A stretch of DNA of 64,000 nucleotides from Flavobacterium sp. CF136 (GTDB taxonomy: Bacteria > Bacteroidota > Bacteroidia > Flavobacteriales > Flavobacteriaceae). A program made the translations under genes and the position numbers. The DNA is taken from positions 1-64,000 of the forward strand of contig NZ_AKJZ01000027.1 of the NCBI RefSeq assembly GCF_000282055.1, in the 5' to 3' direction. The notes beneath the pieces are model-generated. The model did not search any database. It had not been told where the DNA came from and saw only the letters and a list, made by a program, of their open reading frames with translations. Below, piece by piece: positions 17,377 through 24,198 of the stretch. The stretch's first letter is position 1. Each line of letters starts with the position of its first letter.

Positions 17377-17808
17377 TTAGGTGTTTTGTTTCCAGGTGAA
17401 TGTATCGTTTTCAAACATTTCCTTGCCAAAAATAGGCACATCGGTTTTAATCCAGTTGACAATTGCTTCAGTCGCTTCATAAACCTGCTTGCGTCTTGTT
17501 GCCGAAACAAAAACGAACAAGCAAATTTCACCAGCTTTCACAACACCCAAACTGTGATAAATGTGCATACATGTCAAATCGAATTTAGCGAAAGCTTTTT
17601 CTCTTATTGTATGTAATGCTTCGTTTGCCATATCCGTATATGCCGAATAATCAATCGCTACAACCGTATTATCATGAATCACATCTGCACGAACCTGTCC
17701 TAAAAAAATATTATGCGCACCAATTGTATGTTTGGATTGGTGTTTGGCGATTGACTCGGCAATAAACTCAGGAGAAATTGGCCCTTCTACAAATACATTT
17801 TTACTCAT
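17377..17808 (-). CDS. moaE: Molybdopterin synthase catalytic subunit MoaE
   Basis: The 143-residue protein shows MoaE signatures: AHNIFLGQVR, VAIDYSAYTDMANEAL, IYHSLGVVKAGEICLFVFVSATRRKQVYEA and WIKTDVPIFGKE. With MoaD thiocarboxylate it adds the two dithiolene sulfurs to cyclic pyranopterin monophosphate. The order moaE-moaCB-moaA with almost no spacing indicates one transcript. Confidence 0.95.
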   Translation of the reverse strand: MSKNVFVEGPISPEFIAESIAKHQSKHTIGAHNIFLGQVRADVIHDNTVVAIDYSAYTDMANEALHTIREKAFAKFDLTCMHIYHSLGVVKAGEICLFVFVSATRRKQVYEATEAIVNWIKTDVPIFGKEMFENDTFTWKQNT

Positions 17809-17854
17809 TATATTTCTTTTTAAACACGAATTGCACTAATTCGCACTAATTAAA

Positions 17855-18026
17855 TTTTGTGTTTTTTTGCCACAGATTTCACTGATTAAAATGATTTTTT
17901 CTTTTGCTACGAATTTTTACGAATTGTTTCTTTTAATATTTAATAATTATTGAAAATAAAAATCAGTAAAATTTGTCTAATTCGTGGCAAATAAATCTGC
18001 TCTATCTGCAAAATCTGCGTGAAACA
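17855..18026. repeat. Mixed intergenic dyads upstream of moaE
   Basis: The 237-bp gap between moeB and moaE holds GCCACAGATTTCACTGATT, CTACGAATTTTTACGAATT, TAATTCGTGGCAAA and AAATCTGCGTGAAAC. These are arms of the same intergenic repeat families found at 10546, 11785, 12870 and 39523. They may interrupt or insulate the operon. Confidence 0.5.
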
Positions 18027-18045
18027 ATTTAACATTAATCTGTCG

Positions 18046-19119
18046 CTATATTTTTATTTCTTCTAATAATTGTTTCATTGCTAAAGCTCCGCCGGAAATA
18101 CTTTTTACATTTTTGAATGCCTTTTTCTGAAGTAATTCAGCAGCTATTTTACTTCTGATTCCGGATTGGCAATAAACAAAAATGGTTTTATTTGGATTCA
18201 GTTTCCCTAATTCATTTTCTAAGTTCATTAACGGAATCTGAATTCCATTTTTAAAATTAATTTTCGGAAGTTCATCTACATTTCGAACATCTAAAAACAG
18301 AACTTCTTCAGAATCTATTTTACTTAAAACTGATTCAGGAGTAACTTCTTCAACTACATTCTCGTCAGCTTTATATTTTTCTTCAAAAGTAATTCTGTCT
18401 ATCAAAAAAAGATTATTCTTTTCAAAGTCATACTTTTGCTGTTCGTTATTTAAAATATTATACACCAGTATCTTACCACTCAAAACCTCACCTATTCCTA
18501 GAATCATTTTTATGACTTCGTTTGCCTGCAGCATACCAATAATACCAACTGAAATTCCGATGACTCCGGCGTCTGTACAATTAACAGATGAGCTATTTTC
18601 GTCCGGATACAAACATCTGTAGGTTGGACCATTTTGATAATTAAAAACCGAAACCTGTCCCTGAAACCTAAAAATAGATCCATAAATCATTGGCTTATTT
18701 GTTACCAGGCAAGCATCATTTATCAAATATTTTATTTGTAAATTATCTGTAGCATCGACAATAATGTCATATTTTTTGAATAATGAAAGCGCATTTTTAC
18801 CTGATAATTTCTCTGCAATTGCATTAACTTTCACTAATGGATTCAATTCTGCAATCATCGCTTTGGCTTCCTCAACCTTGTATTTTCCAACCGATGAACT
18901 TTTATAAATCACCTGACGCTGTAAATTTGAAAGTTCGATAATATCATCATCAACAATTCCTATTTCACCAACACCTGCAGCTGCCAAATAAGGCAATATT
19001 GCTGTACCCAAACCTCCTGCTCCAATAATTAAAACGCTGGATTCCAGTAATTTATACTGACCTTCTTCACCTAATTCAGGAAGAATAATTTGTCGGTTAT
19101 ATCGAGCTGTTGTATTCAT
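18046..19119 (-). CDS. moeB: MoeB-type adenylyltransferase with rhodanese domain
   Basis: Residues 1-240 form an E1-like domain: ARYNRQIILPELGEEGQ, nucleotide-binding IIGAGGLGTA (31-40), DATDN, and YRCLYPDENSSSVNCTDAGV. A C-terminal rhodanese domain carries active-site Cys in VYCQSGIRS. MoeB adenylates the C-terminal glycine of MoaD, and the rhodanese part can supply sulfur to form the thiocarboxylate. I chose ATG at 19119; the upstream extension overlaps moaD. The neighbouring moaD makes MoaD rather than ThiS the likely partner. Confidence 0.9.
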   Translation of the reverse strand: MNTTARYNRQIILPELGEEGQYKLLESSVLIIGAGGLGTAILPYLAAAGVGEIGIVDDDIIELSNLQRQVIYKSSSVGKYKVEEAKAMIAELNPLVKVNAIAEKLSGKNALSLFKKYDIIVDATDNLQIKYLINDACLVTNKPMIYGSIFRFQGQVSVFNYQNGPTYRCLYPDENSSSVNCTDAGVIGISVGIIGMLQANEVIKMILGIGEVLSGKILVYNILNNEQQKYDFEKNNLFLIDRITFEEKYKADENVVEEVTPESVLSKIDSEEVLFLDVRNVDELPKINFKNGIQIPLMNLENELGKLNPNKTIFVYCQSGIRSKIAAELLQKKAFKNVKSISGGALAMKQLLEEIKI

Positions 19120-19129
19120 AAAATTTAAT

Positions 19130-19366
19130 TTATCCGCCGGCAAATGGAGGCAATAAAGCGACAACATCTCTGGTTTTCAAAGAATAATCTGTTGCCTTTG
19201 ATACTATTTTCTGATTAACCGCAACACTAAAAGATAACGATTCGAACTGGTATTTCTCATCTAAATCCTGCAATAAATCCTGCAAAGATATTTCAGTAGA
19301 AATCACATTTTCAAATGAACATTTTGTTTTTTCGGCAACAGCTCCAAAATACTTAATTTCAATCAT
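19130..19366 (-). CDS. moaD: Molybdopterin synthase sulfur carrier MoaD
   Basis: A 78-residue ubiquitin-like protein ending in LLPPFAGG, the double glycine that becomes the thiocarboxylate. MIEIKYFGAVAEKTK is the usual first strand. The start codon lies inside a 24-bp sequence that is repeated 265 bp upstream at 19623-19646, so the start region has been duplicated by an insertion. Confidence 0.92.
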   Translation of the reverse strand: MIEIKYFGAVAEKTKCSFENVISTEISLQDLLQDLDEKYQFESLSFSVAVNQKIVSKATDYSLKTRDVVALLPPFAGG

Positions 19367-19646
19367 TATTATAGATTTAAAAACGAATTTATGTTAAAAA
19401 CATGTTATACCAATATGACCCGAGCCTAAGGCTCTGTACCGGATTCACATTTTATCATTTGGACGAATTAAAATTCATCCCTACAATATTTCTTCGAGCC
19501 TACAGCTCTTTCACAACTTAATCCCAACGGGACGATTTATTTTGCAGCGACGGAATTTCATTCCGTTGTATTAATTTGAAAGTAATACAAAGTTCCGTAG
19601 GAACGATTCATATTCAGATTACTTCAATCATTATTATAGATTTAAA
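19358..19646. repeat. Palindrome-rich insertion flanked by 24-bp direct repeats
   Basis: Positions 19358-19381 and 19623-19646 are identical over 24 bp. The DNA between is a string of small palindromes: GAGCCTAAGGCTC, GAGCCTACAGCTC, CCCAACGGGACG, CGGAATTTCATTCCG and TTCCGTAGGAACG. The left copy contains the moaD start codon; the right copy keeps a dead start that reads MIEVI and stops. It looks like insertion of a repeat element with duplication of the target. Confidence 0.7.
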
Positions 19647-20422
19647 TTCTGAAATATAAACTCATCTTCAAAATGCTCCTGGAAATACGAAGTTAATTTT
19701 GAAGTATTTTTCACCACTTCACCAATCACAATAATTGCCGGTGATGAAATATTTTTTTCAGCGACTAATTTAGTAATTGAACTAATGTTTCCTACTACTT
19801 TTTGCTCTGAATTTTTAGTTCCGTTCTGAATAATTGCAATGGGCAGATCATCTGTACGATTTTCTTTATAAATTGCAATAATTTCCTCTAATTTGTGCAT
19901 TCCCATCAAAATCACAACTGTTGCTGCTGATTTTGAAGCCAAACGTACATCTTTTGATAATTCATGACTGGAAGTTGTACCGGTAATTACCCAGAAACTT
20001 TCGGCTACTTTACGCTGCGTCAGACTAATTCCTACTGACGCAGGAACACCTAACGCAGATGAAATTCCGGGAACAACGGCGGTTTCCAATCCAAATTTTT
20101 CTGAATATTCGATTTCCTCGCTTCCACGTCCAAAAATAAACGGATCTCCACCTTTTAAACGCACTACATGTCCGTAACGATTTGCCATAGAAACAATCAA
20201 TTCGTTAATTTGGTCCTGTGTGTAAGCATGGCATCCTAAACGCTTGCCTACAAAAACAATCTCTGCTTTGGCGGCATATTGCAATAATTCTTCATTGACC
20301 AGGGCATCATACAAAACTACATCGGCATTTTCTAACGCTTTTATTGCTTTTAGCGTAATCAATTCAACATCTCCCGGCCCTGCGCCTACTACTGTTAATT
20401 TTGGTGTTCTTAAGTTTTGCAT
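19634..20422 (-). CDS. cobA: Uroporphyrinogen-III C-methyltransferase CobA/SumT
   Basis: The 262-residue protein has SUMT signatures: VGAGPGDVELITLKAIKAL near the start, VVRLKGGDPFIFGRGSEE, and VPGISSALGVPASVGI. It makes precorrin-2 from uroporphyrinogen III, the branch step to siroheme, needed by nitrite and sulfite reductases. Its place in a molybdenum cofactor cluster suggests supply of both cofactors for nitrate and nitrite assimilation, but those enzymes are not in this window. The stop codon lies within the right repeat copy. Confidence 0.93.
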   Translation of the reverse strand: MQNLRTPKLTVVGAGPGDVELITLKAIKALENADVVLYDALVNEELLQYAAKAEIVFVGKRLGCHAYTQDQINELIVSMANRYGHVVRLKGGDPFIFGRGSEEIEYSEKFGLETAVVPGISSALGVPASVGISLTQRKVAESFWVITGTTSSHELSKDVRLASKSAATVVILMGMHKLEEIIAIYKENRTDDLPIAIIQNGTKNSEQKVVGNISSITKLVAEKNISSPAIIVIGEVVKNTSKLTSYFQEHFEDEFIFQNLNL

Positions 20423-20428
20423 AATCTA

Positions 20429-21001
20429 TTAACTTAAATTGATATTCAGGTCGTTTAATTCGTCAACCGAATTAATATTGGTAAGAGGAAAGTTTTCACT
20501 TTCTTCTATTTTTATAATTTGATGAGGCACTTTCGATAGAAAATCCATCATTTTTAATTCATTTGTATCAATCGCTTCTTTTATAACAGGGACTATTTTT
20601 TTCGAATAAATTCCGATTAAAGGATGTATTCTGCTTTCTGTAGCAAAAACAGTAATTTGAGCTTCCTGATTGTGTTTTGAAATTAATTCAGACAACAATT
20701 CAGACGAAATTAACGGAATATCACAACTCAAAATCATATTAAATTCGGTTTCAGAATTCGTCAACGCTGTATAAATTCCGCCCAAAGGCCCTTTATCCTT
20801 AACGATATCAGCTATTTTTTGATAAGGCAAATAATCATATTCTTTAGTATTCGTTATTAACTGAATAGTTGACGTAAGAGGCAAAATAGCCTGAATAATA
20901 TGTTCTATAAACGGTTTTCCCTGAAACAAAACCAATCCTTTCTCTGATTGCATTCGGGAACTTTTTCCTCCGCAAAGAATAAATGCTGTTAATGCTTCCA
21001 T
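20429..21001 (-). CDS. mobA: Molybdenum cofactor guanylyltransferase MobA
   Basis: A 190-residue nucleotidyltransferase with FILCGGKSSRMQSEKGLVLFQGKPFIEHI at its start and DIVKDKGPLGGIYTAL, SCDIPLISSELL in the middle, all typical of MobA. It would attach GMP to molybdopterin to form the guanine dinucleotide cofactor. It ends 6 bp before cobA on the same strand, so the two are surely cotranscribed. Confidence 0.88.
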   Translation of the reverse strand: MEALTAFILCGGKSSRMQSEKGLVLFQGKPFIEHIIQAILPLTSTIQLITNTKEYDYLPYQKIADIVKDKGPLGGIYTALTNSETEFNMILSCDIPLISSELLSELISKHNQEAQITVFATESRIHPLIGIYSKKIVPVIKEAIDTNELKMMDFLSKVPHQIIKIEESENFPLTNINSVDELNDLNINLS

Positions 21002-21176
21002 GATTAAACTATTTATATTAAAATCTACTTTTTTTTCTTAACAATACTGCTGCTGTAAAAAGGTGTTTCACTTTGCATGAATCCACATTAGCTATGCGTG
21101 ATGATAATATATTATCTTATTTACTCTTTTTAAAATTTAAAAATCTATGTTTCTATGTGTTAGATAATTTTTTAAT

Positions 21177-21923
21177 TTATGGAAAAATCAACTTAACACT
21201 CGCCATTAAAATCACTGTTCCTAAAACTATTTTTAAGGTTTTGTTTGAAAAATAACCGCTTCCGTAAAATCCTCCCAAAACTCCTCCGACAACTGCGATT
21301 GGAACCAAATAAAAACTTTCCATCGGAATTATTTTTCCTCCCAAAAGAAATCCCAGCATTCCCGCAAATGAATTTACAAATATGAACAGACTGGAAATAG
21401 CCGCCGATTCTTTTACTGAAGCCCATCCTAAAAACAATAAAATAGGGCTCAAAATTATACCGCCTCCTATACCCAGCATTCCAGATAACAAACCAATTAC
21501 AAATCCGATTGCTAATGCGAAAGGCAATTTTATCTGAACTGCTTCTTTTTCCTTAAAATTGAATATTCCGAACAGTCTCAATGCTGCAAAAACCAATACA
21601 ATTCCCAAAATAATTTTATAAACCGCATTATCTAAAGTAACAAAACCACCAATAAAAGCGGCGGGAATTGAAGCAATTGCAAACGGATAAAAGAGTTTTG
21701 GCCTGAAATAATTCATTCGATAATAAAAGAAGAATGAAATACTGGAAACAAATAAATTCAACAACAAAGCTGAAGGTTTCATTATGGCTACCGGAAAAGC
21801 AAAAATAGTCATTAGTGCCAAATAACCTGATGCCCCGCCATGTCCTACACTCGAGTACAGGAAAGCTATCACGATTAATGCAAAGCTGAATAAGATTATA
21901 TTTTCGGAAGTAAGTAACTGCAT
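21177..21923 (-). CDS. TSUP (TauE/SafE) family permease
   Basis: A 248-residue membrane protein with about eight hydrophobic segments and the family's glycine-rich YSSVGHGGASGYLAL and GLLSGMLGIGGGIILSPILL motifs. TSUP proteins move sulfite, organosulfonates or other small anions. In a cofactor and siroheme cluster a role with nitrite, sulfite or molybdate-related anions is possible but unproven. The ATG is directly preceded by ten CAATAAA units, an unusual leader that could make its expression variable. Confidence 0.85.
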   Translation of the reverse strand: MQLLTSENIILFSFALIVIAFLYSSVGHGGASGYLALMTIFAFPVAIMKPSALLLNLFVSSISFFFYYRMNYFRPKLFYPFAIASIPAAFIGGFVTLDNAVYKIILGIVLVFAALRLFGIFNFKEKEAVQIKLPFALAIGFVIGLLSGMLGIGGGIILSPILLFLGWASVKESAAISSLFIFVNSFAGMLGFLLGGKIIPMESFYLVPIAVVGGVLGGFYGSGYFSNKTLKIVLGTVILMASVKLIFP

Positions 21924-21993
21924 TTTATTGTTTATTGTTTATTGTTTATTGTTTATTGTTTATTGTTTATTGTTTATTGTTTATTGTTTATTG
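21924..21993 (-). repeat. Ten tandem CAATAAA heptamers at a start codon
   Basis: Ten exact copies of TTTATTG on the plus strand (CAATAAA in gene sense) run over 70 bp and end at the ATG of the TSUP permease. The array has stops in every frame so it is not coding. A perfect short tandem repeat of this length is a likely site of replication slippage and sits where a promoter or ribosome entry region would be. Confidence 0.95.
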
Positions 21994-22091
21994 TTTTATA
22001 TGCTATATGTTTTTATTTATATACTGCTTTTCAATATTTTACATAAAAATCTTATTCTTTACTCTTTATTCTATTTTCTAAAATTAAAACT

Positions 22092-23264
22092 CTAATCAAT
22101 CGGCAACAAAGTTACAAATTGATCTTTTTTAAGTGTTTTTACATCATCCGGAACGATTAACAAGCAATTTGCTGTTGCAAAAGTGTTAAGCATTGCTGAA
22201 CTCTGACCATCTAAAACCGTTACATGGGTTTCATCATATAAGGCTTTTAAGAACAATGTTTTTCCTGAGCTGTTTGTAATGCCTGCATTTAGCTTTCGAA
22301 CTAATTTTGGCAGATGAATATCTGAGAATCCCATTCGGTTTTTGATTGCCGGATAAACATAAATATAAAAATTAGTAAGTGATGATGCCGGATTTCCTGG
22401 CAAAGCAAAAACTAAAGTTTCATTTTTAGATCCAAAGAACATTGGTTTACCCGGTTTTTGATTGATTTTATAAAAAAGTTCTTCAACTCCATTTTCTAGC
22501 AAAGCTTCTTTTACAAAATCATAATCCCCTACTGAAATTCCGCCGGAAATTAAAACCACATCAAATTTTGCCAATATTTTTTTTAATGCTTTTTTTGTTG
22601 CTTTAAGATTGTCTTTTACTTTGTATACTTTCGTTTTTTTAATTCCGATTGTTTGAAGTGCAGCCTGCAGCATCACCGAATTACTTTCGTAAATTTTTCC
22701 TTTTTTTAATTTTTTACCGGGTTCTGTTAATTCATTTCCGGTAACTAAAATTGCCACTTTGGGCTTTTTATAAACCGTTATTTCTGTAATACCCAAACAT
22801 GCTAAAAAACCAATTGCAGCCGGCGTAATCAAAATATTGGCTTCAAAAACTATACCTTCTCTTTCTATTTGTTCTCCTTTGACACGGACATTAGCAAACT
22901 TCTCGGGCATTGTTGCAATCAAAATTGAATTTTCATTAGCCATAACATGCTCCTGCATAACTACGGTATCTGCATCATCCGGAACGTAAGCACCAGTAAA
23001 AATACGGATAGCTTCATTATCTTTTAATTTTATATTAGAATGATCTCCCGCTTGTGAACTGCTGATAACATCATACTGCTGTCTTTCACTAAAATTAAAA
23101 GCATAACCATCCATTGCTGATTGACGAAATGGCGGCATTGAAATCGGTGAATATACTGTTCCTGCCAAAACATATCCCAATGCTTTACTTACAGGCATTT
23201 TTTGTGTTGACATCTTAGTGCTATTCCCAGCAACAATCGTTAGAGCTTCATTAACTTGTATCAT
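22092..23264 (-). CDS. moeA: Molybdopterin molybdenumtransferase MoeA
   Basis: The 390-residue protein has MoeA hallmarks: SPISMPPFRQSAMDGYA, RIFTGAYVPDDADTVVMQE, ILVTGNEL, LISGGISVGDYDFVKEAL and VFALPGNPASSLTNF. It inserts molybdate into adenylated molybdopterin. It is the first gene of the cluster, and its promoter lies inside a perfect palindrome 23-53 bp upstream, pointing to a dedicated repressor. Confidence 0.94.
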   Translation of the reverse strand: MIQVNEALTIVAGNSTKMSTQKMPVSKALGYVLAGTVYSPISMPPFRQSAMDGYAFNFSERQQYDVISSSQAGDHSNIKLKDNEAIRIFTGAYVPDDADTVVMQEHVMANENSILIATMPEKFANVRVKGEQIEREGIVFEANILITPAAIGFLACLGITEITVYKKPKVAILVTGNELTEPGKKLKKGKIYESNSVMLQAALQTIGIKKTKVYKVKDNLKATKKALKKILAKFDVVLISGGISVGDYDFVKEALLENGVEELFYKINQKPGKPMFFGSKNETLVFALPGNPASSLTNFYIYVYPAIKNRMGFSDIHLPKLVRKLNAGITNSSGKTLFLKALYDETHVTVLDGQSSAMLNTFATANCLLIVPDDVKTLKKDQFVTLLPID

Positions 23265-23286
23265 TTTAAAAAATATAAAACTAAGT

Positions 23287-23317
23287 ATAAATACTTATCA
23301 CAAATATAAGTATTTAT
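23287..23317 (-). promoter_or_regulatory. Palindromic operator over the moeA promoter
   Basis: ATAAATACTTAT (23287-23298) and ATAAGTATTTAT (23306-23317) are perfect reverse complements spaced by 7 bp. On the minus strand the centre contains TATATTTG (23301-23308), a match to the -7 box TAnnTTTG. A protein bound to the palindrome would cover the promoter, so repression is likely. Which regulator binds cannot be told. Confidence 0.6.
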
Positions 23318-23665
23318 TACTAGTATGGTTAAAAAAATTAAATTTATTTTTCTTCCTATAAAATTACTCTAATTTATTCAGAATGCTTCTTTAAATTGAT
23401 ACTACTTTACTTCAAAATGTGATATTTAGGGTTTAAATAATGCTTTTACAGACGTTTTAATCAGCAAATCTGATTTTAACAACAGTCATAAAGTCTTAAA
23501 AAAGTGACAAAAAATATTGATTTAAAATTTTAGTTTAAAAATATTTTTAACATTTAAAAATGAAAAATAATCTTATAATTTATTGATTTTAAATAACTTA
23601 AAAATAAAATTCATTTTAATAAAAAAATATTTTTGTTTATTTTTCATAAAATAATTTAATTTTTT

Positions 23666-23696
23666 TTTGGTTATTATTATATTAAAATTAACTTTG
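23666..23696 (+). promoter_or_regulatory. Promoter of the SusC1 leader
   Basis: TTTG at 23666-23669 is followed after 19 bp by TAACTTTG at 23689-23696. A box TCTATAGAATTAGTAGAG follows at once. The same promoter, spacing and box recur at 36354-36403. The 23265-23665 stretch upstream has only the moeA operator and AT-rich DNA. Confidence 0.75.
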
Positions 23697-23697
23697 T

Positions 23698-23715
23698 CTA
23701 TAGAATTAGTAGAGT
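23698..23715 (+). promoter_or_regulatory. CTATAGAATTAG box at the predicted start of transcription
   Basis: CTATAGAATTAGTAGAG directly follows the -7 box and begins 32 bp after the first base of the -33 element. It is identical at 36386-36402. CTATAGAATTAG recurs at 30466-30477 before the second sulfatase, and CTATAGA at 40701 before the encapsulin at the same 32-bp offset. It could be an operator or the first bases of the RNA. Confidence 0.55.
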
Positions 23716-23749
23716 TTAAATCATATTTAAAACCATAAAGAACTATATT

Positions 23750-23836
23750 TTGAAAACAACCGAAAGCATATCGTATTACATTCTTCCAAAAAAATATACT
23801 TATAACACCTTTTGTTATATGTGCTTCTGTTGCTAA
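23750..23836 (+). CDS. Cys-rich leader peptide, copy 1 (28 residues)
   Basis: A TTG-initiated frame of 28 codons begins MKTTESIS and ends TFCYMCFCC before TAA; an internal ATG would give MCFCC alone. The copy at 36437-36523 encodes the same peptide except Tyr9 to Ser. Of seven base differences six are synonymous, so selection acts on the peptide. Four Cys codons, two at the very end, suggest that slow translation when cysteinyl-tRNA is scarce could control the sulfate-ester uptake genes downstream, like classic attenuation leaders. It is not part of any larger gene. Confidence 0.7.
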   Translation: MKTTESISYYILPKKYTYNTFCYMCFCC

Positions 23837-24033
23837 TCCTCTCAGCAATTCTTTCGTTTGTATTCGATTATTCAATTTAACAGATCGAATTACAACAAAT
23901 CTTTTAAAATTTCACCCCAAGATTACCTGTAAGAATTACAAAATCTGGTTTATACATTAATTTGTATCGAAAAGATTCTTGAAACCATACCTATAAATAA
24001 AAAAAAATGACGAATTAAAAACTAAAAAACAAA

Positions 24034-24066
24034 ATGAAAAAGATGCACTACTGCTGTTGTAAATAA
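24034..24066 (+). CDS. Second Cys-rich mini-frame MKKMHYCCCK
   Basis: ATG AAA AAG ATG CAC TAC TGC TGT TGT AAA TAA encodes a 10-residue peptide with three consecutive Cys. It lies 198 bp after the first leader and 133 bp before SusC1. A hairpin starts 6 bp after its stop. It may be a second cysteine-sensing frame. Its small size means chance cannot be excluded. Confidence 0.5.
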   Translation: MKKMHYCCCK

Positions 24067-24071
24067 AAAAA

Positions 24072-24097
24072 GCCATTTCTGCGGCAACAGAAATGGC
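24072..24097. terminator. Hairpin after the Cys-rich mini-frame
   Basis: GCCATTTCTG (24072-24081) and CAGAAATGGC (24088-24097) form a perfect 10-bp stem with a 6-base loop. Seven A precede it, so it has a U tract only when read on the minus strand. On the plus strand an alternative pairing uses GGCTT at 24099-24103. It might act in attenuation or be a minus-strand terminator. A second small palindrome, AGTTGAA/TTCAACT, lies at 24143-24158. Confidence 0.5.
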
Positions 24098-24198
24098 AAG
24101 GCTTAAAGAATATTTATCGCTAAATAAAAGGAAATAATAGAGAGTTGAAAATTCAACTTTCAGGGTTCCTTGTTAATTACTTAAACCAATACAAAGAA

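Noticed and set aside
16461..17531. Longer start for moaCB at 17531
   Set aside because: The first 52 residues overlap moaE in another frame and lack family similarity; ATG at 17375 gives a normal MoaC start.
21924..21993. CRISPR or coding repeat
   Set aside because: The units are contiguous 7-mers without spacers and contain stops in all frames.
23573..23875. Possible 100-residue gene on the minus strand upstream of SusC1
   Set aside because: It overlaps the promoter and the plus-strand leader frame. At the second copy of the leader the same minus-strand frame has several stops, while the plus-strand frame is intact.
24072..24103. Classical attenuator terminator before SusC1
   Set aside because: The hairpin has no T run after it on the plus strand; the U tract is only on the minus strand. 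I list it as a hairpin of unclear role.
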